A stretch of DNA of 64,000 bases from Arenicola marina (lineage: Eukaryota; Annelida; Polychaeta; Arenicolidae). Each line of letters opens with the position of its first letter. The first letter of the stretch is position 1. Under the pieces are notes generated by a model that saw only the letters and a list, made by a program, of their open reading frames with translations, made no database searches and had not been told where the DNA came from. The translations under genes were made by a program, and so were the position numbers. Location of the stretch: contig OZ025253.1 in assembly GCA_964019135.1 (NCBI GenBank), positions 32,352,548-32,416,547 of the forward strand, read 5' to 3'. Below are positions 45,001 to 57,000 of the stretch, one piece after another.

Positions 45001-48000
45001 TTTTTTTTATGTCTATCCATACCTTTTCAAGATACGAAGATGCCCCAAAATCATTATGCAATTTGATGACTTGTTCATCTGTATCTATAGCCTAATTATG
45101 GCCTAAGTTTCCCCAATTTCTTGAGATGGCGTTCTACTTGTATTCACCACATTACATCAACTCGTAGTGATGGCGGACACGGATGATTCTCATGAGAGAG
45201 AAGGTCTTTCATGTTTCCGTTGCGAACTTGTTATGCAATGTAAAGCCTTTGAATGTAAAGCCTTTTTCATCGAGCTCTTGTGTGTTTTTGTATTGTGAAA
45301 CTTCGATGGAGTCCTGAACACGTGCACGCGCAGGATGTGTTTTTGGTGTAAATTGTCTAATGCCTTCTACCAACAATACGTTTGATCCCAAACCGCAGTG
45401 TTCACGACCGATGTCTTTCATGCGAAGCATGATCCCAGCGACTATGACATTTTTGCGAGCAAAAGCTACGAGATATTAGCAAAATGATCCCAGATCTGGT
45501 TATCTGTAGCCTAGATCTGTTTAGGTCTGCGACCACGGTACATGTCCTCACAATGATGCTCCTACACCTTTAAGATTTCCAGATATTATGTGTTGTTGTT
45601 GAAATAGCCGCCATTATGGCAAACTGAGGGCGCCTTACTCTTGGAGACAATCTGTCCAATTCTTTGACCCAGCTAACTCAGGGCCCCTAGCCCAGGCAGC
45701 TTTGTCCTAGCTCCTAGTCCAAGCCGGCCGATGAAGTATTGTCTTAGGGAAGCTGGGGCATGGCGCTGACCGAATATGTATTGTCTTGGGGGAGCGGGAC
45801 ATGGGGCTGACCGAGGGAGTATTGCCTGGGAGGGGGGGGGGGTGCATTGTCTTGGGGGGGAGGGGGCATAGGGCTGAACGACGGAGTATTGTCTTGGGGG
45901 GCGGGGGCATGGGGCTGACCGAGGGAGTGTTTATAGGGCGGGGGGCGATTGTCAAAGGGGAGGAGAGTGGTCTGCGAGAGAATTGTATGGATGGGGGGCG
46001 GGGGGAGATTTGTCCGGGGTCAGTTGTCCGGGGGGAATTCAGCGGACAGGGACGGATTATCCAGGCAGAGGTTGCATGGGCGTCTTTAAAATGCAGATCG
46101 GCAGATTGCAGATCGGCAGATTGCAGATCGGCAGATTGCAGATCGGCAGATTGCAGATCAACAGATTACAGTTTCACGCATTTTTTGCCCATAGAATTCC
46201 ATGTATTCTAACATACCAGATACCAGGATTAATAGCAGTCTGGATTGGCATGCGCCGTTTCCGACCGGAACCGAGGGACAAGCTTAACACATTCCACATG
46301 CGAATGTTGCGTGTGCATTATAGTCCGGACCAGCCCGGGATTTATCCAAAACAAATTGCAAACCTAGTAGTCAAACCTGTTTTCTCTCACTCCTTATGTA
46401 TCTATGATTGGCATTTACAAAACTTACCAAAATGTATTGAGTGGAATGTATTTGTTAAGTTAATGGGTTACTTTAGCATCCAGAAGTGCTCCCCTCACAT
46501 TTATTTTTACTTGCACGAAAGGGCAGGGAGACCAGTTAGTTGACACTCGCATTGTGAATTGTGATGATAGGGTTTTTTTAAACTACAAAATACACCATCA
46601 ACTAAATAAACTATTTGTTCTTACACCGTCCCCAATAATTAATTAGTATAACTCTCGCAAATGTGACATTACCATCAGCATAGATAGAAAGCATTTAAAA
46701 AGATCGGGTGGGGTAGTCGTAGGCGGACACGCTCGGGGGGAAGGGGGGGGGAGGCAGGGAGTTGGGGTTGGGGCTGTAGTATTTGTTTTTGGATGCTTGG
46801 TTAACTTTCAAGCACCAATGGTGAAGTGATCCAATGTGAGGGGAAATGTGTCGGCTATGGCTCCGGTCGCCGGACTATGGCGTCGAGCTATGGGTCTCAG
46901 CCATAGCTCCGGCATATGGCTCCGGGCTATAGCTCCGGACTATTGCTCCGGGCGCGTGGCTGTGGCTCAGGGCGATGGTTCTGGCGCTAAAAATAGGTAT
47001 GATGTCACCGGTGTGTGACGTCCCATGCCCCGCAATCCCGACCACTGCTATCGGTGTTTTCTCAATGGGCTCATGGTTGTGTGGTTATGCCAGTCGCTTT
47101 GTCGCCTGTCTGTGCTGGGCGACCGGGGTGCGTTCCTGCGTGGCCTTGAAAGTTGCCAACTGGTTCACTACGGGAGGAACTTAGGACTAGCGCGGCCTGG
47201 ATTCCGCCACCCCATCCCTACGCTGAAAGGATCACACCGACCACACCGACCACGTCAGGGTCCCTCCACCGCTGAAAGCATGAATCTCGTAGGTGCCGGG
47301 GTGGGGGGGGGGGTGGTGGAGCAGGGGTCCATGAGTCTGGGTCTGGTGGGTGTCGTTGGGCGGTTGAGCGGGGAGGGCGGCATGGACAAAAAGGAATCAA
47401 TTAACCTGGCGGGTGTGGGTGGGTGGCGCGGCCATGAAAATGGTGGGTGTAGGTGTCAGGCAAGTGTTTGTGGAGGCGGGGGGGGGGGGGGTGAGGGCAG
47501 GAATCTGATGGATGGATATGGGGCTGGTGGGTGGCTGTGGGGGTAGGTAAGAAAACTGTTTTTAACTCCACATTATCCTGTGGAGTAACACCCGCACGCT
47601 GCGCGCTGCTCATCTGTGATAGGTTTTCCTAACTTAATAAAGTTTTTTAAACTTATCTATGTTGTACAAGCATTAATTGACTTCTCAAAATATGCACTAC
47701 TGTGACAGTGGCATAACCGGCCAAGGCGAAACAGGTGTTATCAGTAACAGAACGATATAATCCCACTGCGACGAGGCAGCGCCAGCTGAGTCAATAAGAT
47801 AAGCGAAGCTATAGCTATAGGTTGAAAACAAGCGAGCAACAAGACAATGATGTCAATAGTAGTCAGTGCTAGGGGGTAGCCGCAGTTTGGGTATTGTCAT
47901 GTGGGGAGCGGGCATTGGGCTGACCGATAGAGTTTTTTGTTTTTTGTTTCCTTTTTTTGGGCCCGGGGGGGGGGGGATATGGGACTGACCGAGGGAGTAT

Positions 48001-51000
48001 TGCCATGAGGAGGGAGAGGGCGTGAGGCTGACCGAGGGAGTATTGTTATGAGGAGGGAGAGGGCGTGGGGCTGACCGAGGGAGTATTGTCATGATGGGGG
48101 AGGGGGCGTGGGGCTGACAGAGGGAGCATTGTCATGAGGGGGAGAGGGTGATTGTCAAAGGGGAGTGGAGGGGCGGTAGAAAGCATTGTGTGGGGGGTGG
48201 GGCACGGTCTGGGAGGGAATTGTATGGAGCGGATTTGCCCGGGGGAGTTTGACATGAGAGGGGAGAGGCTGTGGGGCTGATCGAGTGAGTATTGTTTGGG
48301 TTTTCTCCGCGCAGTGAAACGGCTCCGGCGAAGTCTGGCGAAATGTACCGCGCCCAGCGGAGAAATATACTGCGCGGAGCGAAGAAATGTACTGCGCGCA
48401 GCTGAGAAATGACCTCCGCGGAGCAGTTTCACCGCGGAGCGGAGACATATAAAAATAACACGAATACGAGATGGGTCTGTAGTGCAGGAATCTGATGATT
48501 GTCAGTGGGCGGGGGGAGGGGTGGAGGGCGGGCAGGAGAGTAGGAGTCTGGTGGGTGTCGGTGGGGCGGGGGGGGGGCAAGAGTGCAGGAGTCTGATGAG
48601 TGTCGGTGTGCTGGGGCTGCAGGAGCTGGATGGATGTGGGGAATAAGCAGAAAGGAGTCCATTAACCCTGCATGGTGTGAGTGGACAGGAGGGGTGGGGG
48701 CGGGGGGCAAAACTTCTTCCTACGCGCAAAAAAATATCCATACTAAAGCTGTGTCCCTAATCAGTGGAACATTTTGACGGCAGTTGCATCTCTTTAGGAC
48801 AAATATTAAGCAATCCGAAGCACTTTTACGTGGTTTTTTTTAATCGGGCGGCCTTGACCTTTGACCTTTGACATTGGGACGTCAGTACCTTGAAAATTGT
48901 AAAGGCTCGAACGCGCCATATTTCCATCTATATTGGTGAACGATAGCTGTTGTCGTTAGGGTAGTAGCGGGTACGAACAAAATGAAACAAACGAACAGAA
49001 AGAGCGGAGTGGTTAAAAAAAATCGCCCGACCGACATAAGACGAAATATCGTAGATATTTCGTCTTAATAAAGATGTGTTAAAACAATAGCTACTATTGA
49101 ATTGGTTACCTTTGCCACCAACGTTTGGACCACGTTATACTGTCCGTTGAGGGTCGCAAGATGAAGCGCTGTAAACCCGTCATCCTTTTGTATGTTCACT
49201 ATTCCTGGTTTTTGATTAAGTATCCGCTCCGTGATACTAGAACAGTAATGAAAAAAATATTTTTGTCATAGCTGTACACATCAAGACATATCAGGGATAA
49301 TTTCTTTCTTCGTAGTACACATGTCGAACTGCGTCAAAAGTTTCCCATCGGAATGCAAATGGTCCGGGTCACTTTAACAGTAATGTTCAAATAAACCTTT
49401 GGGTGTTAACTATGGCATGGCAACCCAATGCCTATCAGAGTGCACAGAGCCGCTGCATATTGGAAATGTTTTGTCCCAATGTTGGGAATGTGACGTAGCC
49501 ACAATAGGGCTACAATCTCGTTCGCCAAGACTTCCAGTTTACTTATTTTACAAACAAGCAAAACACGTGTTCTGAACGCATGTAAAATTTCTGCGCAGCA
49601 CTGGCATCATGGCTATCCGTGACGTACATCTTACGGAAAGAGAGGAGCATGGAACCACACTACCTGCGCAAGGTAAATACGTAGCCTTGTTTGGAGGTTA
49701 CCCATAGCAACCGTAGCATAACATTATAACGTACAATCAGACAAATAGCGACAACCAGCGTACTTTGCGCTCAGTACTTTTCTGAAGCACACACACTGAA
49801 ATAAGAGATAGCCCGATTTTGTATACCAGGGGAAATATTTTATTCGCCTTACGACATGTGGGGTAACTATGCGCAAATGTTATTAACCGGTGCCTTCATT
49901 CAGTTCTTAAATTTGCATGTCGAGTTCTTTCCCGCCAAATCTAAGCCCAGGCGAAATTTATATCAAAATTTGCAGAAAACTCGAATATTTCAGTCCATGA
50001 ATTCAGAAACCTGATCAACATCGCCGTTTCGGCTGCGGTGTAGCAAACGTGTCTATCCCGTGACACCACAGAACTCTGTCGCGGCACTGCTACTTATACC
50101 AAAGCATCGCGAAGCACACAAACTGATGACGTTTACCACTAAAATGAAAACTGATAATTGATATCACGGGCAAGGAGGTGAAACTAGCCCCAGAGATATG
50201 TCCGTCTGAAGCGGTCTAAAAGGCTTAGTTTCAATAGATCGCAGTGATACGACTGCTCTACTACATACGACACCCCGACTCTAACCTAAGTCGTCTACGT
50301 ATAAGTTAATGTCCGAGGAACACGACATTACCGGATAATAATGGAGTCCGAGGGCGAAGCCCGAGGACCCATTGTTATCCGGTAATGTCGTTTTCCGAGG
50401 TCATTAACTTATGTAAAATCCACGTCCTTATGACTCAAACACACTTCATTACAGATAGACAGCTCAAGCTGCCTTCCGAGGACGTTAGCTCATGTCGCTA
50501 TGAAACTTACACACTACATTTCAAGAAAATAATGTCGTGAGAGAACAATAGGATGACGTCACCAGTGGATTTTACGAATGATTTGGCGCCTCTAGATTGC
50601 TGAGAGGGTTCCAAATGCTTGCGGCACGCACCGACGGCTATCTCCCGCCGACGCTAATAGCCGTGCACCGGGGCTTTCCCGTCGCGGGCGCCGAAAATCG
50701 GTCGACCCACGCATATCTTTGCCTGGCCACGCCGAGGCGCTGAAGGTATCGTCACGGATTTGGGCGGGATTCTGACTAAGAGGCGTTCAGTCATAATCCC
50801 CCAGATGGCCTTTTGGCTAAGATCAAAGTGTAGTTCGGACTGTTACACAGCTTAAGACTCTTCTTTTCCACTCCAGCTCCAACTCCACAAGGGAAGCGGC
50901 GTCCGGAAGTGGACCAGCGGCCGCAGACGGACCGGACTCCGGAGCACCAGCGAAGGCGGTCAGGTAAGTGCACGTACTCCCCTCCCCGCCAGCAGTGGTC

Positions 51001-54000
51001 AGCCCACAGGCAGTGGCGCGCGCGGGCTCAGGATCTGAGTCCAAGCCCCCTCCTTGGTGCGAGCCTGTCCCCACCCCTCCCTCCCCGCCGAGCTCTCGGG
51101 CTGGTGTGGTGAAGGGTACAGCTCCCGGACTCCAGGGCTGTCCCCTGAACCTCCCTCCCGTTAGTGAGGTCCCTCCCGCCGATCCCTCGGGCTGGGACGG
51201 TGACGGGCTCAGTACCTGGCTTGACCGGGGCTGTTCCCTGACCCCCCCTCCCGTTGGTGACGCCCCTCCCGCCGAGCTTTCGGGCTGGGACGGTGAAGGG
51301 TTCAGTACCTGGCTTGACCGGGGCTGTTCCCTGACCCCCCCCTCCCGTTGGTGACGCCCCTCCCGCCGAGCTTTCGGGCTGGGACGGTGAAGGGTTCAGC
51401 ACCTGGCTTGACCGGGGCTGTTCCCTGACCCCCCCCCCCTCCCCTTGGTGACGCCCCTCCCGCCGAGCTTTCGGGCTGGGACGGTGAAGGGTTCAGTACC
51501 TGGCTTGACCGGGGCTGTTCCCTGACCCCCCCTCCCGTTGGTGAGGCCCCCTCCCGCCGAGCTTTCGGGCTGGGACGGTGACGGGTTCAGTACTTGGCTT
51601 GACCGGGGCTGTTCCCTGACCCCCCCTCCCGTTGGTAAGGCCTTCCTTTCCTCCCCTCCCCGCCCCCGCCTATTACTCACTGCGAGTACTAGGCTTCACT
51701 CTATTCGAGTGCCCCCCTACCCCTTCTCCCCCCTTCCCCCCCTCCACCCTCCCCCCCTCCCCGAGTACGTGCACGAGCCTGCCGCTGTAGCTGAAGCCGA
51801 GGAGGATGGCGAGTCGGGCCGTCCTGGACCGGGATACCATCCCCCGGACCCTGACGATGAGGATGACAAGCCTCATGCAGCCGGTCACCCTCGACCAACT
51901 GGCCAGGGCCCTCTACGACGCCAACTGTAGAGACGTCGCCGGTCTGATCCCCTTGGGGAGACTGACGGCGATAATCTTCCGGTCGGTGGCAGCGGCAGAA
52001 ACCAGGATGGCTGAAGGCCTGAACATCCTGGGTCAGCATCTGGAGCTAGAACCAGCCACCGCGCCCACCTTGACGGTCACGGTGAAGGGGTGGCCCTTCT
52101 CAAAGGACACCGCCCCTCTGGATGAAGTTCTTCGGACGTCGAACCCGCAGCCCCGGTTTTGTTCCCCGGGACTGACTTTCGAACAGGGGATTGGAGGGTC
52201 GTGTTTCGCGACTCCTCCATCACAATCCCCAATCGACTCTCCGTCTCCATTCCGGGGCAGCTGTCGAAGGCGGTGACTTACGTAAGTTACCGCGGGCAGC
52301 TGCCAACCTGTTGGAAGTGCGGGGACATTGGCCATGTTCGCACCGCGTGCACCCTGACGCGCAAGCGAAAGAAGACAGCCCCCAAACCCCAAGAGGCTCC
52401 GGCAGAGGTGGTGGTGGTCGAATCTGATACCGACTCCGACTCTGACGAGGAGGAGAAGGACACGGATGAGACCACCACCCCAGAAGCGACTAGACCCGCC
52501 GACAAGCAAGCCCCTCTACCCAAGGCAGGCCCAAGCGGGCGAACATCAGTCGTGAAAGGAAACATAAAGGTTGCCGTGGCCGCCGCGGAGGACACTGCGT
52601 GGTTCGGTGACATCGCCGCGATGCCGCCACCTCCGGAGTTCCCGAAGGCTCCACGGTCAGCCTTCGCTTCAACGCCCCTCAGAACCTCATCGTGCGTCAC
52701 TTCACGCTCGATGAGATTCCGATGACGACGACGCCGCCATCTTCGCCCGCTCACGGGAAGAAGAGGGAGGCCTCTCTCTCCCCTGCTGGTCGACCGCCGA
52801 AAAACACCAGGTCCGCAGTCGACCCCCTCCTAGACGCCCTGACGACCTAGACTGGAACTGGACTTTCCCCTGTGAACACCCCTTACACCGGACGGGGACC
52901 CCGCCGCTGACACCCGAACTCGCCGCTTTCAAAGCGTTTTTACACAGGTGTTTTACCTGAGTAGTTGTTGGAGTAACTGTATTAACACCATACATGTCTT
53001 CCCTCCACGCAAGTCCTCCCATGAGGCAACCTTTCTTCTCGAAAAGTCCTCATTGAGGCATCTCTCATCTAACTAACCTAGTTTAGAACTTGAAATTATC
53101 ATTTTAGTTTTGGATATCGAAATTATATTTTCTTTATAATTTGTTTAACCAATTTTGAAATATGTTATTGTATTACCGGCTGGTCCGGAACATTGTACAA
53201 ATTCTATCTGATAGCTTTTCGAATAAACAAAATAACAAGAGACACTATCTGGCAGTCTGGCATGGGTGGAATATATACCAAATAAATCTTAAAAGGATTC
53301 AAGGACTGATTCTTATTTGTATTTTGACCTCTTTAGTTTGGGCGGGAAAGAGCTCGACATGCAACTTTAAATCGGGACAATTCACTGTCAAGTATCTGCA
53401 ATTATATATGCATGTCAAGGCAGTCATGTAGGTCACATGTTGGCAACTTCACAAAGACTCACTTTGCGTGTCCATGGTACGCCGCCAAATGCAATATGTT
53501 GAAGCCCCGTACGTTCTTGAGCGTGAAGTCCGCACCTCGTTGTTTCAATAGGTGTTCTGTCATCATGACCTGGCCTTCCCTGATGGTGTCGTGTAGCGCG
53601 GTGTCACCCGCTCGGTCCTTTGGTGACCATGTTATAGGTCATAAATTATTGCGCGACAAATATAAAAAGCGAATAATGACAAACAATATGGCTAAACATT
53701 ATCTTACTGGAACAGCAAAAACGCAGCTAAAATGAACGTCCCAATAAGATGAGATGAAACCCAAGCGAACCATATTCAGCTTTAATTAGACGGTATGATG
53801 AATAATCGAGCCAGGTTTGCAGGTTATTTTGCGGAGGCTAAAAGGTGAGCTGTCAAATGGTTTATTGAGGCTTTCTTAACATCAGTTGGCAGCTTGTCAG
53901 CCCTGGCTAAATGCATATGTTAGGTATAATAAGTGCATATATTAAACTCCATGAATATATTTTGCTCAAATGTACCTGGATGTTGACACTGGCACCGTGT

Positions 54001-57000
54001 TTGAGTAATATGTCCACGCTATCCATTTGTCCTTTGAGGGCGGCCATATGCAATGGGCTCATACCACTGTTAATGACGGCGTTGACGGCGGCTCCTTGTT
54101 GTAATAGTGTCTCCAAGGCACCGGCATTGTGTCTGTGGAGGCATGTCAATGTAATATTAGTGATGCATATACCACCCATCGTGAGTGAATATTCACGAAA
54201 TTCGGATATACACCAACCTTGAGGTACGATACTGTAAACAGAATACTTCTGTGATACAAATTAGCATATAGGATACAACTCGCTATATTTCAAGGTGCTA
54301 TGACAGGACTAGTATTTGTTAAACTACAGCCGGATCTGTCCTTATTGGATATGTGAATGAATTTGAAGAAACGTGTTATTATGTTATAGTTTCAAATAGG
54401 ATACAAAGGTCCATCATGTAAGGATCTGGCTTAGACGATTCCTCCAAGCCAAGCAAGACAACTTAGGGTCACAATCCAGAGATATGGGGCAAAGAAATCC
54501 AGCTATTCACACACAAGACGTGAGAAAAGGCGATATCAGACCAATGAGCCAATCGCTAACTATTCTACTGCGAAAGTTACAAGCAAAAGTTAAATCAACG
54601 AAGCAAGGCGGCGGGCTATACCATCAAATACATGAGGTAAACTTGAATTAATAGTTAATTCGCAATGATACACATAGCGCAGTTTTGGCATGTCGTTATC
54701 GATTTTAAAGGCCATCGGGAAATGCAAGCAGCGGGGTGTTTGATTGATATCGGACCAACATTGCCTAACGCCCAGCGCACTCGCGCTATTGTTATATTAG
54801 CCTGACCCGTTGACGCAATAGTGGAGCATCGTGTTGCCGTCTTTGTCCCGCAGATCCATGCTAGCACCTGCACCTAACAGGTGACGCACGATTTCCAGAT
54901 GGCCTTTGTGGCAGGCGATATGTAGCGCAGTTTTAGACTGCGAGCAGTCCTAAAGTCATGAAACAGTAAACAACGAAACAAATGTTGTTATCTATACTTT
55001 CAATGAAAACATTGTTTGTGTGTTATTTAAATAATAACAAACAGAGCAGTGCGTTATGTTCATAACGAACATATGGCTGCATGTATTGGCCTTACTTCTG
55101 TCAGATCGAGTCCAAGCTAAATAATGCCACGATGTCATCGACGGAGCCAAGGCGAGCTAGCTGATATTATCAGAATGGCTCTAACTAGTACGTAAGGTAC
55201 CGCAGACTTTACATGCGCTTACTGGGTTATATGCCACCGTTAAGTTAATGCCCCTCGTACCTGGATGTTGATATTTGCTCCTTTGTCAACGAGAACCTTG
55301 CAACAGTCGACGCGATTCTTGTGAGCCGCGATGAGCAGAGGGTTCGATCCCCTCCGGTTGATTGCGTCAATGTTTGCACCCCTTTTCAGCAAATGTTGAA
55401 GTACTGCAGGTTGATTTCTGGAACATTAACGCCATGCTATCACGTTTCTATAATTGCCACTTTAATGTAACAGCGAAAACAATGCTGGACAAGACCCGAC
55501 TGCAGCAATGCCCGTTGTCTGAATGGTAGAATATGAAAAATAGACGAATTGGGTCAACTGTCGCCTCTGTGAATTTATCATTTGCCGTCTAGTTTTTGCA
55601 AATATGTTCGCAATCACTATCTATCCATTTATCTACTCCGCCACACATGATTTCACATTCTGTATCTCATTGTTAATGACTAAACACAGTAGCCTACAAC
55701 ATAAGACATAGCACACGTACGTTTTGTTTTGCCTTCAGCTTGTTTGAATTGATGCCAGGACGCGAATGTCATGTTGACGTATATATTGCATATATCACTT
55801 TTTTGTTAAACAAACAAAAAGTTTTTATATAATCTGTATTTCAAACACATTCGTTAAGCATTGTCTATATTTAATGTATATATAAAGAATACTTTCATTA
55901 CTGTGTATTTCTCTTCTGAAAATATCATTGTTCGCTGAAGACTATATTGTGCATGTAAGGTGCTTATCAACTGGTACTCCCGATAGATTAAGGAAATCAA
56001 CATATTCTATATACATACTGTTTGTCATAATGTGAAGGATTATTTTGCAATTGTTGGGAGTGTGGAATATCACAAATTAAATTTCTTATTATGTAGAGGG
56101 CATTTGTGGTTAAAAGAGGCATACAAAACAGACAAGGCCAGTAGTTTTTCTCTTTAAGGGTAGATGTAATGGTTTAGTCTCGTATGGGAACACAGAGAAA
56201 ACAACACTACAGGAGAAAAGAGCAAAAAGGCGGCAAAAAATTGTCATTTGGACGGTCAATATGTGTCCACCTAACTATATGTAGTGACTCCCCACTTCCC
56301 CGTACTTGACTAGTTTGGTAGTGACAGACGCACATTTGGTGCACGAACCAAATCTGCGGACCAAATGACGAGAATAACATTTTAGCGCCCCATAATATGA
56401 ACATGCCGTCATGTCGTAGCCGAGTTTATTAATGTTTGCTTCCAAAAGTCACCAAACGGAAGAAACATATACTATTATTTTCAATAACTACCATTATTTT
56501 CGATAACTACCATTATTTTCAATAACTGCCATTGCTTTCAATAGCTACCATTATTTTCGGAAGGCACGTCCTTTATGAGGCACGCGTCTAATGAACGAAA
56601 TTGAGAAAATATGTTCTTACCCGAAAACGGAAAGACCGACGTTCGTATTACCGTCTCCGTCAGTCAAGTTGATGTCGGCACCAGCGGCCACGAGTAAGTC
56701 GATGATTTCAGCAGCACCTCTGAGGCTTGCCATGTGCAACGCCGACCGTCCTGCTGACTTATCCTGTCAATACACATCTATTTTACGAACTTTGACAATC
56801 ATTCCTGGTTATCATTTGCATACAGTAAAAGCGTCCCAACCCTAAGCTTGGGTATACAGTAAAACCTCCCTGCACGAACACCTTCGTAACCCGATCGCCT
56901 CCGTAACTCGATCAAGTTTTTTAGTCCCGACGGTCAGCCTATGCCTTAGTATTGCGACAGTATTCTATGACCCGGTCACATCTCAAATCTGTAAGTACCG

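Larger units (their letters stand above)
50807..53050 (+). mobile_element. LINE-type element fused to a U2 snRNA 5' fragment; ORF1 only
   Basis: Plus strand. It starts with 28 bases nearly identical to the 5' part of U2 snRNA, then a 5' region with about 94-bp monomers, then a broken ORF1 ending in a CCHC zinc knuckle. No ORF2 (endonuclease/RT) follows. Target-specific Tx1-group elements of the Keno type are known to insert in U2 genes, so this may be such an element or a non-autonomous relative carried out with its target. The 3' end is uncertain. Confidence 0.6.

Noticed and set aside
46093..46167. Possible CRISPR-like array
   Set aside because: 15-bp units are contiguous without spacers and the genome is eukaryotic.
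45983..46543. 186-codon plus frame with ADCRS-type repeats
   Set aside because: It reads through the 15-bp tandem repeat and then unrelated DNA; no recognisable domain.
46836..47546. Long plus-strand frames rich in G, A and V (60-173 codons)
   Set aside because: They fall in G-rich repeat DNA, with low-complexity translations and no homology.
51028..51680. Minus-strand frames of 94-124 codons with repeated PARKLGGRG
   Set aside because: Antisense shadow of the 94-bp GC-rich monomers.
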